The notes: generated from the sequence alone by a model not told the origin. A stretch of 64,000 nt of DNA from Thereva unica (GCA_949987705.1 OX465282.1:34374039-34438038); one strand, 5' to 3'. Positions 42,930-55,900 are shown, counted from the first letter of the stretch. Numbers and translations are program-made.

Positions 42930-44680
42930 AAGTGCAGTGTTTAAAGATCTTTCTATTGATATAAAAAGATCACTAATTTTAAAATACTTTCATTTCACCT
43001 ATAATAATGTACTCATTATTCATAATAATTACATTGACAATATATTATTCAAGCCTTCGTTTATTTATGTCATTTACCTTTTTCTATAAAGAAAAACCAA
43101 AAATATAAAATTTAGTCCGGTCACAACCGAAATGTTCGGGCCGCTAAGGGGGACCAAATCGTGCCTGATGGTTGCCTTCTAGCAATTTCTCAATCAAAGT
43201 AATCCATCCTTTCATGGAGTTCATGTAATAGTATCATTATTATTTTTAAAAATTTTTTGTTGATTAAACAAAAGCCACCCAAAGGAAAAGTTACTTATAT
43301 GTATACATTTACTTTAAAATAGTTGAAAAAAACTTACCCTGGTTCTTCCAATTTATATTTTAATAAAACGAATGCAGTCCTTTTTTCGGGCTTCAACGTT
43401 TTATAATTTTTGTTAGGTTTCTTACATTTTATTATTTTCTAAGAACATTGAAATCACTTAAATAAATTTTTTATTCTTATTTTATTAAAATATATTCACG
43501 CATTTTTATGGAAAAAACACTGAACGTTGATTTTTTTTTTGGTATAAAAATGTTTTGTAAACACACCAGAAAGATCACAAAATAACTTTAAAAATATGAA
43601 AATTTTCTTTTGAGCCTCTTAAAAGCACACAGAACACTCTCACACCTTTTCGTTAGTTCTTTTGTTATTGTTTAAATTTTTCGATAGTTGAAAGCTAAAT
43701 ATTGCCTTTTTGCTAATAATATAAATTTTCTGCTACATTTTTATATACAGGGTAAAATCTGAAATGGAAGTATATATTAGTTCTGTTTCAATTCACCACA
43801 AAATTCGCATCTACCCCCAAACTTTGATTCTCACGTGCAAAAATTCATTCCAAGTTTCATTATTATTACTGTTATTTATATAAATCCGTGTTAGCTGAGG
43901 GTTGATTTATAATTTCTACAACTACACCAACAACGTTAACTGGTGAATAATCGTTGACTAAATCTCATCGAATAATTTCTTCGCTGGGAGAGAAATTTAT
44001 TACGTAAAAAATCCGGGGGTTAATGGATTTATTTTTCTTATTGACGTGTTGGAGAGGGTCTACAAGGACTGCAAGGACTGGCAGAGAGAGAAAAAAGAGA
44101 AATTGCTTTCTTTTCTTGACGAAGAATCGCATTGCAATATTATGTGTGAGTGAGGCTGGGGATGGGAAGTTAGGTTTTGGGGAGGAAAATGAATAAATGT
44201 ATTTATGTGGGTAGCTGAGGAGCACAGGTGGCATCATAATTTATGAACTACTCACGAAAAACGATTGATTTGTTTTGGGATACTTTGTGGTTAAATGAAA
44301 GGTACATTGCCGAAGGTTATATAGTTCGTGTAAGTTTTATGATTTACCTACACATGTGCAAGAATGTTTTTCTTTACACTCATTTTGTGGCAAAATTTAT
44401 TTTTTATTAGCAAGGGCGAAAGGGCTTCTTCCAATTAGGTGGTGTGCTAGGTTTTACTTCGGGAATCAACAATATTGTGAGGCTTACCTTTCAGGCAATG
44501 AATTCTAGTTTTTACTCTCTTTTGCTGAATTTCAGTTTTTAGTTTTAATTAATTTTTATCTATATTTTGTAACTTAATCTATGCTGCTTACTCAATTTTT
44601 TTTTTCTTTTCTTCTTCTCTACTAATATTTCTTCTCTTCTACTATGCTGCCTTATTTCTAAAACTTTCATCTCTCTTGTC
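42930..44680. other. Non-coding, AT-rich interval
   Basis: No supported coding frame. Poly(T)/poly(A) runs and a TATACAGGGTAA phrase near 43744 only. Confidence 0.45.
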
Positions 44681-44689
44681 TGCTTGGGG

Positions 44690-46700
44690 TCATGTGGATC
44701 TGTGCTCTCCATGTGTATCGTATGACCGAGTCTCCTACTCGTATGCACAACGAGAGAACACTCCTTAATATCCTCTCCTCTTCCTCTTCTGGGCTGAATA
44801 TTGTTGTCTTTAATGCGAGGAGTTTAAAAATTAAAATGGATGAGCTGAGAAACTTGCTCGATTGTTCTAAAAGTCATGTTTTAGTTGTTAGTGAAACGTG
44901 GTTAAATCCGGAAATTGCCTCCTCTTATGTCTCCCTTCTAACTTTACTATCCATCGAAATGTACGTGCTGGTCACTCTGGAGGTAGCGTTGCTGTGTGTG
45001 TCTCTTCTGGAAATCTAGAGATTCGCCACTTGAATTTATTGCTGTGGAATTAAAATCTTCCTTTGATAAATGTGCTGTCACAAGTGTATAGTGTCCTCGC
45101 ATTTGACCCTGTGGTTGCTGTTGAATTTCATACTGCTGTTTCTAATCTCTCTCGCTAGTATGAGAATCTAGTTGTTGCTGGTGATTTCAGTGTTAACTTG
45201 TTAAAACCAAATAATCAAGCGAAATCTCTTAATTATATGTTCGAGTCAATAGACCTTCATGTTTTTAATAAACTCCAACTTTTATGAGTTATCGAAATCC
45301 ATCATTGCTTGATGTTCTCGCTGTTACGTCCGTCGGCTCAGTGGTGAGATACAATCAAACTTCTCCTCCGAGTTTTCTTGACCATGACATCCTTTATCTC
45401 TCTATCTACTTCTCATTCCTACCTCATTCTCTTCTTCGCCTTCTTATTTTTCTTACCGTGACTACAGAAACATCAATCCTGAGCGGCTTCTAAGTGCTGT
45501 TTCTTCTCTACCTTGGTATGATATCCATATCTCTACCTCTGTCCACGATAAGGTTGCTATCGTGTCCTCCTTCATTCAATCATTGTAGGACCAATATTTA
45601 CCACTTGTTACCTGACTAGACTCAAAACATCTTCTTGTGAGTACAAAGTGCTTCGCAATCGCATTTACTTCAAAGTCAAAGCTGCTAAACGTGAGTTCTA
45701 TGCTCGTAAGCTTAATCCTAACCTAGATCCGAAACGACTTTGGTCTAACCTTCGCTTACTTGGTGCTCATTCTTCTGTATCTGACCCTTTTGATGTTGAT
45801 GTTGAGCTCCTCAACTCATCATTCATACTCTCTCCCCCGAGATATGATCGTCTCTCTTGCATTTTTGATTCTGCTCGACTTCTCTAAGGCTTTTGGCTCG
45901 GTGGTGCATCCGCTACTGTAGCAAGCTAGAAGTAGCAACCTTAATCAACTCTATCATTTCTTTTCCTCTGCACGCGTCTTTTCTCCTCTTAGATTTCAAT
46001 GCGTTTGTCACAATGGCAGAACATCCTTTCTTCTGCCGGTGCGTCTGGGTGTGCCTCAAGGCTCTATACTTTTTTTCCCTGCACATCAATGATCTTCCTT
46101 CTGTCATTGACGGCTGCTCTTTTCAAATGTATGCTGATGGTCTTCAGCTGTACAATTCTTTTCCTTCTAGTGATGTTGTATCCGGTACTGTCGATATGAA
46201 TAATATTTTATCTCGAATCAGTGATTAATTGATTAATCCAATTAAATCCCAAGTACTGCTTATCCTAATATATTAGTATGTGATGTTCCTATTCCTGTCG
46301 TTGATTGTGTCAAGATCCTTGGAATATTTATTAACTGTAAGCTTTCCTGTTGTAATCATGCTTTCTTCATGCTGTTTAAGATATATGGTACCTTGCGAAA
46401 ACTGTGGCTGTTCGCGGATCTGCTATCACCTTCTAACTGTGCCAAGCTTGTGATATCCCTTATTCTGCCGCATTTTCTCTATGGCGCCCTGGCTTATATG
46501 TCTCTTGATTCGTCCTGCCATCAACGACCCAGGGGGGCATTCAATGATTGTCTGAGATTTGTTTTTCACCTTCGTAGATCTGATCACGAGTCGGACGAGC
46601 AAAATTCACTATGGGGATGTGGGCTCTTTCATTTTCCCAATGTCGTGGGACTAGCTCTCCTACATAAAATGTTTTATTCTAACCGTCCTTGCTAACTCTT
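44690..46700 (+). pseudogene. CR1/Jockey-type non-LTR relic (endonuclease and RT)
   Basis: The endonuclease start is well preserved: LNIVVFNARSLKIKMDELR (44795), VLVVSETWLNPEI (44880). Then come VVAGDFSVNLL (45172) and DVLAVTS (45310) in changing frames. RT survives in pieces: LDFSKAFGSVVHP near 45880-45915 (motif A), RLGVPQGSI near 46048-46075 (motif B), FQMYADGLQLYNSFPSS near 46120-46170 (motif C, with YADD reduced to YADG). The thumb runs to 46690. A segment between endonuclease and motif A is deleted. A different family from the copies at 51-55 kb. Confidence 0.75.
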
Positions 46701-47059
46701 TGACTTCCTTGTCCCCATGCAGTCCTTAAAGTCATTGAAGTTGCTTATCCATTTTCATCGTTCCTTGGTTGGTAGTCGTTCCTTCTTTGTGTATGCGATT
46801 TAGTCCAGTAAATAGGTCGAAAGAAAGGCTTTCGCAATGCGAAAAATACCGCACGTGATTTTTACCAAATGATTTTATTATATATATTTTTATGAGCTTA
46901 ATTTCAAAATGGCGTCATCCCCACCCTTATGTGTAACTTACAGTGAAGGGAAACGCGTTTAATTCTATATCTCAGAAACTATGCATTTAACGACAAAAAT
47001 GTATATAATATTTTTTGCAGATAAATACGTGATTTAACTTTTTTGTTTAGAATTTTTTT

Positions 47060-47680
47060 TTTGTAAATCCCAGGAACCATAACACCACCTGGGCGGAATA
47101 TAACGTTAAACGGGTAAACCAATTTAACTACCTGTGGTCCACAGTCAGCGAAGACAAGGATGAAACGATAGACGTATAAAGAAGAATAAACCGCGCAAAC
47201 AGAATATACTTCTCACTACTGCCAGTAAACCACAGAAAAACCAAAATATGAATTTACAAAACCATCATACGTACAGTAGCAACGTATGGATGTGAAGCAT
47301 GAAGTATCTCCCAGAAATCCGCCGACATGATGGATATGTTTGAGAGGAAGGTTCTCCGAAGGATATACGGCCCAATTAATTAACTCAATGCATGGAGAAT
47401 ACGCTATAATCACGAATTGCACGACTTATACAAATAGTGCAAACTTTCGACCCATGCCAAGCTGCTGCGTTTACGTTGAGCCGGTCATGTCCAAAGAATG
47501 GATGATTCAAGGATACCAAAAAAAGTCCTCTGTCTACTACCAGATGGCAAAAGACCAGTTGGCAAACCACGGTCAAGGTGGGAAGACAATGTTAAGGCCG
47601 ACGCAGCAAAACTGCTCAACAGAAGAAACTGAAGACGAGTACGGAGTAGGTACGAGTATTAACAATTCCTCATCGGTTGT
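47060..47680 (+). pseudogene. Endonuclease-RT element C-terminal tail relic
   Basis: Frame-broken tail: NVKRVNQFNYLWSTVSEDKD, IYKTIIRTVATYGCEA, MFERKVLRRIYGP, ELHDLYK, LRLRWAGHVQRMDDSRIPKK and DGKRPVGKPRSRWEDNVKAD. It corresponds block for block to 35534-36214. The 47340-47888 frame (182 residues) cuts across this in the wrong phase. RT palm and upstream parts are absent. Confidence 0.72.
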
Positions 47681-48573
47681 AATCCAAATGTTCACCACTC
47701 TATTTTTGGCATTACCGGGATTTTTTGTTATTAGTAACATAGATTTTGAAAATAGGGTATACAAACCCACCTTTGTCACTAGCAGGCAGCAAGGTGTGTT
47801 CTGGATGAAGGCTGACTATCGGACCATTTGCACAACAGGTCCAACATTGTTGGCCTCCCACAAACGCACGCTTCTTCCTGGCTCCTAAAAAAACCAACTG
47901 GTCTAACTCTCAAGGACTTGTTAAGTCGAAATCAGACCTGCTCGCCGCCTCTATCAGCTCAGTGCGTGTCCGAATAAACAAAAAATAGCCTTACAACGGG
48001 CAAACACCGGCCGTTATTGAAACATACATAGTTCTTGCCCATGAGCTGTGCATCAAAAGGTTGTTTGCAGGACTGTACGTCCGTATACCACACACACACA
48101 GACGGGTTATTCCCCAGTTGTTTGTATATAATGCAATTAAAAAAATCTTTTTAATATTCATCTATATAGAGATATTTTTTTTTTCGGTTGTTTTGTTTTC
48201 TTCCAGCGGTTAAGTAACAAAATTTCCCACTAAACTACGCACTTCGCGTACAACAAACCGATGGCTAACGAGCCTGTTTTTCTAGTGAATCGGCTGTCTT
48301 TAAGTATGATAATCCAAACGAAACACATAACGAAAATATTATGCACTTGGCCTGAGGCCTTGTTCTGAGCTTAGTACTCAGCCATTTAATTCTTTTGGTC
48401 TAGCTTGGCCGCCCTGGGGCTGTCGTGCGTCCGTTAAAAATGATTAAAAACTCTACGGCCATCATATGTTCCTATTGTCCGTTATTGTCGAAGACATTCT
48501 GAGAGCACCTTCGATCGGCAAAAGGTTACCTCTTTTCAACCCGGAGGAGATAATATTTTCCGCACTCGAAGTT

Positions 48574-48960
48574 CCTCGATCTGATTTTCGACAATCTTAT
48601 CTGCCTCTTTAGAGCCAGCTTCAACTGGGGATATAATCCAACCTTAAGCTGTTTGTGGGATATTTTACGGACCATGTATGGCTACGGTATCATCTCCAAA
48701 ACCTGTCTCAGAAGAAACAGAGTGCCGACTCCGCATAGAAGGCGCAAAGACTTCATCAAACGTGCTCTGTGAATGTCCTGCTTTGATCTGGCTAAGAAGA
48801 AGAGCGTTGGTATGTGGAACCGAACTAACTGAACCGCCGATAAAACGTGATTTTGAATGGGCCTCCTTTATCAAAAGCTACAAAAAGACGATCAAAACAC
48901 TAATGTTGCTAAAATCTACTTTAAACAATTAAATACTTCGATGGAAGTGTTAAAGCAACC
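48574..48960 (+). pseudogene. LOA-like relic with RT joined to C-terminus by deletion
   Basis: 48574-48640 closely matches window positions 9-75 (GATCTGATTTTCGACAAT..., GAGCCAGCTTCAACTG), the RT segment just before the PKPG region. It then jumps to the C-terminal zinc region (ETECRLRIEGAKT, VLCECPALIWL at 48717-48795), so about 2 kb of RT and RNase H is gone. One Cys of the finger reads Arg. Confidence 0.65.
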
Positions 48961-50990
48961 CATAACATTCCCGAAATAAAAAAAGGGAAAAATGCAATGT
49001 CCTTAACAGGCTAATTCAGAAACTTGAGTGGGTTAGTGCACAATATAGTGCAGGCTATTTGTGTCTACAAACAGGTCGAGGACTTTGCTAAAAAAAATGT
49101 GACACATAAATATTTAGGAGACTTTCCTCCAGAATTTTGAATGTATTGATTGTGTAACCAAAATGAAGGATAGTTTTACTAGAATATGGACAATCATTAT
49201 CGGTCCCCGTAGATAACAGTCACATAAAGCAGAATAGTCCTAATCCGATGCCATGCTTTTATATTCTAAAAACTATGTCACAGCACACATTCTCTCTGTT
49301 GCCGCATTGTATAAATAGCAGAATGACATTTCCGTTTGATTTATATTGGGTTAAATAAAGTGTTTCCTACAGGCATGAATCATGATTGTAATGCTTGTAC
49401 AAAATCCAATTCAAAGGACCTTCCATAATTTTGAAATTGCCACCATTATTCATGAAAATATACAAAAATTCCATGAAACTTGCTTATAATTCACGTCACA
49501 TTCAAGCTCTACTTTAATATTATTTCCATTAGGCTGCCACCTCGCCCCTCTTTTCGGCTCGGGAAGCCAAAGAATAGGCTTCAATTATAGAATCGTAACC
49601 AAAAAGTTGCTGCTAAACCCAAATCCTTCCACCTTCCACCCACCTCCGCCCAGAAAATACCACCTGGCTGCGAGGGTGGGCTTCGTTACTTATTCTCTTT
49701 GTTACAAAATTACTCGCCTTTGCGGTGGACTTAAACTTATTTGCAATAAAAAGATGAAGATTATTAATTCCAGGACTTGAGATATTCGTTACAGAACATG
49801 GAAATTCCCCAAGGACGAGCACTGCATGAGGATCAGGGCAACCGAGAGCCTTATTAAATTGTTATTTGCGTAAAATGTGTGTGTATAGGGTCAATAAAAC
49901 TTTAAATTACTTCCACATAAAAGTGATTTTTTTTATTAAGAATTTTAAATTAATTTCTTACGCAAATTACAATCTGTTAGCAGAAAAACTTGTGATCTGA
50001 CTAGGAAAAGAAAGTGATGTCACAGAAACGAATTTGATTATTGTTAAGCCCAAACTTTATCTCTCCCTTCACCGGGAGTCTGTTTTCGTGCTTCTTATTC
50101 CTCCCCTTTCCAACCAAGCTCTTTTATATTCCACAGCAGGGTAATTGTTGGTACCGATTTCGTCACAATTGGTTGGGGTGGGGGTTGGTGTATATCAGCC
50201 GAAATCATTTAAATATTTATCATTTCATATTTTGTTGACAGACGTTTCTAAAATTAGAATTTATACACGGACATTTTTTTATAATAATAAACGAAAATTT
50301 CGGAGACAGAATGAACTTTTGGATTGTGCTAGAATTAGTCCTAATTTGTTGACAGGGCTCATGTTTCAGAAAGTGCAAAATGTGGAACGACCGACAGTCC
50401 TTTCTTTGTGCTAATTTTTAGCGCTTTTAGATTCGACTCTGTACCCGCCAGCAGTGTTATAGATAAGTATTATTTCGTGTCATGGAAACAATAATCAATA
50501 GAAAGCTAACGAAATATATAGAATTCAATTAAATTCTACAAGACGACTTCTACGACTTAGACCGAAAAGACCTACAGGCGATGAATCTAAGAATTATGCC
50601 GGGTCTCCATCAAATAGGCAGTTTAAGCAACAGTTTTGTTTGTAAAATTTTGTTTGTTTTGAAGTACCCATTCGAAATGGGAAAGTATTTTGTTTATGAA
50701 TACACTATTCTCCGACAAAAATATTTTCAAAATTGTTCGATTTTGATTAGAAAGACAGACAGACTACTTCTGTACCTAGACCTCTGTCCATATTTCAATA
50801 AATTTGGTTGTGATCGTTTTGTGAATTTGTGGAAAGCTATTGGAAATGTAAAAACAAAGTAAAAATCACTTGACGAAATCACAGCATTTTAGATGGTGTA
50901 ATCCCAATGAGTGTCATAATCTAGCTTTCCCAAAAGTTGGCAGGCTCCTCTTTACATGTGCCACACAATTCACCATTAACAGTTAATAGA
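48960..50990. other. Non-coding, AT-rich interval
   Basis: No TE motif or gene recognised. The frames at 50145-50414 and 50581-50862 are AT-driven and match nothing I know. Confidence 0.4.
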
Positions 50991-51003
50991 TGTTGGAAAG
51001 ATG

Positions 51004-52205
51004 TTTTTTATGTGGTAAAGTCAAGTTTAGGAATCACCCTTTGTACTATTAGTCTGTCCTGTCGTTCAAGTCATGGTCAGTGTCTAGTAGTAAGCTTGAT
51101 TTGAAGGATAGAGGAGAAAGGATAGGTTAGGGGTCTGGAGGGTGCGTGAGTAGATGTCGATGAACCTTGCGTTTGAACTCTGAGATGTTATATGAGTTCA
51201 GAAACATCGACTGTGGAAGATATTTCTACAGTCGAGTTGTTCTCTTTATAAACGAACTACTAAAACGTAGCGCGAAGAGGAGGGCTGTAACGTGTGGGGG
51301 TGAGCCGAGTTGGCTAGTCCTTTGTTGCAAGAAAAAAGTTGCCATGTAGGCAGGAGGTTTCTAATTTCAGTGGAACAGTAGCTAATATAGATAAAGCTGG
51401 TAATATCGGCAAATTTGCGGGTTTGTACCATGTCCAGCCAGTCCAAGGTAGTTTTTAGGGCGCCCGCCCAGATATATGTACGAGTTGTATTCAAGGTGGG
51501 GCCGAATGTAGGACTTGTAGATTGTAGCCAGGGCAGTTGTCTGAAGGAGAAACTTGCATCTCTTGAGGAATTCCAGGCATTGGTAAGCTTGTTTGGCGAT
51601 TTGAAATATGTGATTATTCCATCGCAGATCTGAAGATAAGGTTAAGAGAGGGGTCAGCCATTACATTCTTTTTGTCCACTGAGTTAGAGGGACGGCCGGT
51701 GGAGGTTTTTGTAGAGATAAGACAGTACTTTGTTTTGGTTGCGTTGAATTCGACACGATTCTTGAGGCCCCAAGGAAGAACGAGTTCAATATCCCTGTTA
51801 ATAGAATTAAATATTAGTACACGGTCTACAAGACAAGGTCTGGCACGTGCTTGTCTTATCTTATCGAAGATGTGGGAGTAACGCAGAGTACCTTCTGTCG
51901 TCGGCGAAACTGTGAAGTGGGTTGAGAGCAGATCATTAATAAATATAAGAAAGAGGGCAGGTGAGAGAATCGAGCCTTGGGACCGCCGGCCGAGATGGAA
52001 TGAGGGTTGGGTTCGACGCCATCTAATACTACCTTGATTGAACGGCTAGAAAGAAAGCTCTCAATCCAGTTCCTTAGAACTGAGTCAATACCAATATCTT
52101 GGAGTTTAGACAACAGAGCGGCATGCCATAATCTGTCGAAAGCCTTGGAAATATCTAGAGCAACCAGACCAGAGTCACCGAAGCGATGGATGTTTTGGGA
52201 CACGA
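51004..52205 (-). pseudogene. CR1/Jockey-like element, 5'-truncated copy A
   Basis: Minus-strand copy parallel to copy B. It starts in RT at IHRFGDSGLVALDISKAFDR (about 52140-52195) and continues WIESFLSSRSIKV. After frame breaks at motifs B and C it reaches IWAGALKTTLDWLD (about 51430-51475) and the 3' UTR, ending in a short A run (T run at 51004-51009). YADD is not intact. More diverged than copy B. Confidence 0.8.
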
Positions 52206-52526
52206 ACGTTGATTAATAGCAAATGCAAATAAAAACACTCGCCTTTGCTTGGATGTACTATGTAACGCCGTCATGCTTTGCATTGACAATTTAGTTGGAG
52301 TACATGCTTTACAATGCCAACAGGTTGACGGAAGGAAAGCGGAGACGCGTCACGTGAAACATGTGAAGTTTCCGAACTTTCAACTATTTATGCGTCTGGT
52401 ATTCGATGACAACCAACTGTGCTCCTGCACAGAATAATTCAAGTACACCCTACCGTTTTAATTACATAAGCACGGCTTATAAACATTCTATTTTTAAAAA
52501 AACACTCAGTAAATTAAGAAATTGTA

Positions 52527-55175
52527 TTTTTTTTTTTTTTATGTGATAGTCTAAGCTCAGGTGTCACCCTTTGTACTACTAGTACGTCATGTCGTTTAGG
52601 TCATGGTGCAATGTCCAGTAGTAAGCTTAGCTCGAAAGATAGAGAGAAGGACATAATAGGTTAGGGGGAGTCAAGGGGGTGTTGCAGAAAGTGGCGATGA
52701 ACCTTGCGTTTGAACTCTTGGATGTTGTATGAGTTCGGGAATACCGTCTTTGGAAGGTTGTTCCACAGACGAGTGGTTCTTGATATAAACGAATTTCTAG
52801 ATCGGAGTGTGCGCGAAGATAAGGGCTGTAAACTGAGGGGGTGAGCCGAGCGGGCAAGTCTTGTGTTGCGGGAAAAATGTTGCCGTGGAGGCATAAGGTT
52901 ACTTATTTCAGTGGAGCAATCATTATGAAAAAAACGATAAAATTTTGCTAGAGCTGCAACATTCCTACGGTGGCTTAATGAGTCAATTGAAGAGCAAATG
53001 GCGCTGTCACCAATAAGTTTGAGAGCGCGGTTTTGCACCTTGTCCAGCCAAGCTAAGATGGTTCTTGGGGCCCCGGCCCAGATATACGAGTTATATTCAA
53101 GACGGGGACGAATGTAGGACTTGTAAATTATAGCCCTGGCAGACGGCTGAAGGAGAAATTTGCACCTTTTGAGGAATCCTAGACACTGGGATGCTTGTTT
53201 AGCACTTTGGAATATGTGGTTATTCCAGCGCAGATCTTCAGCTAATGTTACGCCTAGGATGTTTAGAGAGGGTTCTGCCGTTACGGTCTTGTTGTCCACT
53301 GAAATAGAAAGAGGTTCGGTGCAAGTTTTATTAGAGATGAGACAGTACTTCGTTTTAGATGCATTGAATTCGACACGGTTCTTGCGGCCCCATTCAAGAA
53401 TTCGTTCGATGTCCCTGTTGATTGAATTGGTCAACAGTTGGCGATGATGTAGACAAGGTCTGGCACGCGCTTGTGTTACATTATCAAAACCATAGGAGTA
53501 ACGTAAAGTACCGTCATCAGCAAAGCTGTGGAGTGAGTTAGAGGGGACTGAGAGCAGGTCATTTATAAAAACTAGGAAGAGAACTGGAGATAGAATTGAG
53601 CCCTGGGGAACACCTGCGGAGATGTGGTGGGGGTCGGATTCGACGCCATCCAATCCTACCTTGATTGAACGGCCTGAAAGGAAGCTCTCAATCCAGTTCT
53701 TCAGAACAGAGTCAATACCAATAGCTTGGAGTTTAGCCAACAGAGCGGGATGCCATACTCTGTCAAAAGCCTTGGAGATATCCAGAGCAACCAGACCAGA
53801 TTCACCAAATCGGTGTATACTTCGGCTGAGGTGCTCCGTTAGGCATACAAGGAGATCGCCAGTAGATCTTTTCGATCTAAAGCCGTATTGTTTGTCATTC
53901 AATATTTGGTTGTATTCAAGATATTCCATAAGCTTTCTTTTTATTATTGTCTCCATAACTTTGGAGAGAATAGAAGTAATTGCTATTGGGCGGTAGTTAG
54001 TAGGGTCACTAGCTTCACCTTTTTTCGGTATGGGCTGAACATGAGCCAGTTTCCAGGAGTCAGGATAAACTCCGGAGAAGTATGAAAGTGCAAAAAGTTT
54101 CCGCAGAGGTTTAGCCAAAGGTGAGGCACATTTTTTAAGAACTATAGGGGGAATTTTGTCGGGGCCAGTGGCTTTGTTGGAGTCCAGCTCTTTGAGACAC
54201 TTATATACTTCACGCGTCCTGAAGAAAACTCTATCCATTGAGTGGGCGGAACACTCGATGGTGGGGGGTTGCATGACGGCATCGGGTAAGGAAGAATTTT
54301 CGGCGAACAGAAGTGCGAGTAGATCGGCCTTGGGTTTGCTTTCTGTTATCACCTGTTTGTTGTAAATGAATGGAGGCGTTGAATGAGAAGTGAAATTCTT
54401 CCTGATGGAGGTTACCAAGGACCAGAAGTTTTTACTGCCGGCAGTGGAGTTTATGAGTTTACCTCTCAGTTTCTCATCGAATAATTCTTTGACTCGCTTG
54501 ATGGTGGATTTACAAGAGTTTCTCAACCTGATGTATTCACGTCGAGATGTTTCGCTCGGAGAGTTTTTGTACTGTCTGTAGGCGGCTTCTTTGGTTTTGA
54601 TTGCGTTCATACACTCTCGATTGAACCATCCATATTGCCTAGGCTTTATGGATTTGGAAGAATGGGGAATGAATAAACGCATTCCGGCCAGTATAATTTT
54701 GGTAATACAGATGGCCGCAAAATTAACATCGCGGTTCTGAAAACACAAATCCCAATCAGTAGCTTGGAAAAAGCGAATCAGCCCCCACCAGTTGGCTTTT
54801 CCATAATGCCAAACAATTCTCCTAGGAGCTGGCGTTGTTGGGGTTGGAGATGGATAGGAGAAGTAAGCGCTGACCAGACAGTGATCCGAGTTTCCAATAG
54901 GCGAATCGACCTCAACGGAGTAACGTGAAGGGTGGGAGGTAAGAAAAAGATCAAGGAGGTGTGCCCCTTGTCCCGCAGTGTCAGGAACGCGCGTACGCTG
55001 TTTCACTATTTGGTGCAAGTTATTGGTCTCAGCAAAGAGCTCGGCATCCCTGCCAGAAACACTGGTGCCATTTGAGTAATTCAGCCAATTTACGTTGTGA
55101 ACGTTGAAATCACCCGCAACAATGATTTCGCACTCCGGATGGGAGGATAAAAATTCGGAACTAATATACTATATA
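52527..55175 (-). mobile_element. CR1/Jockey-like element, 5'-truncated copy B with poly(A)
   Basis: A minus-strand insertion of about 2.65 kb ending in a 14-base A tail (T run at 52527-52540 on the plus strand). The 5' truncation is near 55175, within the endonuclease (SSHPECEIIVAGDFNVHNVN). It shares its 3' UTR with copies at 51004-52205 and 31560-31870. 5' truncation with an A tail is the normal outcome of target-primed reverse transcription. Confidence 0.85.
52661..55018 (-). CDS. ORF2 (partial endonuclease and complete RT) of copy B
   Basis: A 785-residue open frame, and the same frame stays open upstream to the truncation near 55170, so there is no true start. The end of the endonuclease has LDLFLTSHPSRYS and SDHCLVSAYF (catalytic His). 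RT: NYRPIAITSILSKVME (about residue 335), YGFRSKRSTGDLLVCLTEHL, LVALDISKAFDRVW (motif A), SAGVPQGSILSPVLFLVFIN (motif B), SFADDGTLRYS (FADD, motif C), then thumb LGFLKRCKFLL and IWAGAP. It ends QEFKRKVHRHFLQHP. No RNase H. This is the best preserved RT in the window; all catalytic residues are intact, but the missing 5' end makes it dead. Confidence 0.88.
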   Translation of the reverse strand: MHQIVKQRTRVPDTAGQGAHLLDLFLTSHPSRYSVEVDSPIGNSDHCLVSAYFSYPSPTPTTPAPRRIVWHYGKANWWGLIRFFQATDWDLCFQNRDVNFAAICITKIILAGMRLFIPHSSKSIKPRQYGWFNRECMNAIKTKEAAYRQYKNSPSETSRREYIRLRNSCKSTIKRVKELFDEKLRGKLINSTAGSKNFWSLVTSIRKNFTSHSTPPFIYNKQVITESKPKADLLALLFAENSSLPDAVMQPPTIECSAHSMDRVFFRTREVYKCLKELDSNKATGPDKIPPIVLKKCASPLAKPLRKLFALSYFSGVYPDSWKLAHVQPIPKKGEASDPTNYRPIAITSILSKVMETIIKRKLMEYLEYNQILNDKQYGFRSKRSTGDLLVCLTEHLSRSIHRFGESGLVALDISKAFDRVWHPALLAKLQAIGIDSVLKNWIESFLSGRSIKVGLDGVESDPHHISAGVPQGSILSPVLFLVFINDLLSVPSNSLHSFADDGTLRYSYGFDNVTQARARPCLHHRQLLTNSINRDIERILEWGRKNRVEFNASKTKYCLISNKTCTEPLSISVDNKTVTAEPSLNILGVTLAEDLRWNNHIFQSAKQASQCLGFLKRCKFLLQPSARAIIYKSYIRPRLEYNSYIWAGAPRTILAWLDKVQNRALKLIGDSAICSSIDSLSHRRNVAALAKFYRFFHNDCSTEISNLMPPRQHFSRNTRLARSAHPLSLQPLSSRTLRSRNSFISRTTRLWNNLPKTVFPNSYNIQEFKRKVHRHFLQHPLDSP

Positions 55176-55179
55176 CTGA

Positions 55180-55900
55180 CATGACTAAATAAGTTGGAAT
55201 TAATGTTGAAAGTCCAAGCAAGCACCGCATTCATTGAAACGGTCACACATGTCATATGATTGTTATAAACGCAATGCATTAACGCGACGCATGAAACGCA
55301 TTCCATAGTCTGGGACCTTTAATGCGACCTTATGCCTCCATGGAAAATACATGTGGGTAGCCTGAAACTCTTTCTGGTTGTTTCCGTCGTTGAAATTTAT
55401 TTTTTTTTTTTGGCGACTGATTCCAATTATAATATCTTGGCATTTCGGAGTAGGTATAGCAGCGTTCAGGCGAAGTCATCAGCGTGGTGAATTTTGTAGA
55501 TGGTGGTCGATCAGCTCTTTCAGCCTGGATCTACTTCTTCATCATGAATTTCCGCTGATATTACATCATCGAATTCATCCGGTCATCTCAATCAGCCATA
55601 TATAAGTGTGGCAACTCGTGGTGATGTGATAACATTCAATGGGTGAAATGTCTTGTCAGATTTCTATAAAACGAGGCCATGAATTGTTGGCGCATTGACA
55701 CGTCTTGCGTTTGCCTCTGCAGAGGTCTTATTTGCTCTGATTACAATTTTGTGATTATGAGATCAGATTTTGAGTGTATTGATGAAAAAAAGTTTGCAGT
55801 TATACCATAATTGGGTTTTTCATCGAACTGGAGCGTGAATAACGTGATTTACTTCTCGTGATGAATTGCCCATGAAATAAGTCTGCAGAAATTTATAGAC
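55180..55900. other. Non-coding interval
   Basis: No supported gene. GCGACGCATGAAACGCATTCC near 55286 resembles GCGACGCATGAGTTC near 17346, a possible dispersed repeat. Confidence 0.4.

Noticed and set aside
47340..47888. 182-residue plus-strand open frame
   Set aside because: It cuts through the tail of an endonuclease-RT relic in the wrong phase and then runs into non-coding sequence; the real blocks (YGCEA, RWAGHVQRM) lie in other frames.
50581..50862. 93-residue plus-strand frame
   Set aside because: AT-driven composition, no motif, no splice or polyadenylation context that I could support.
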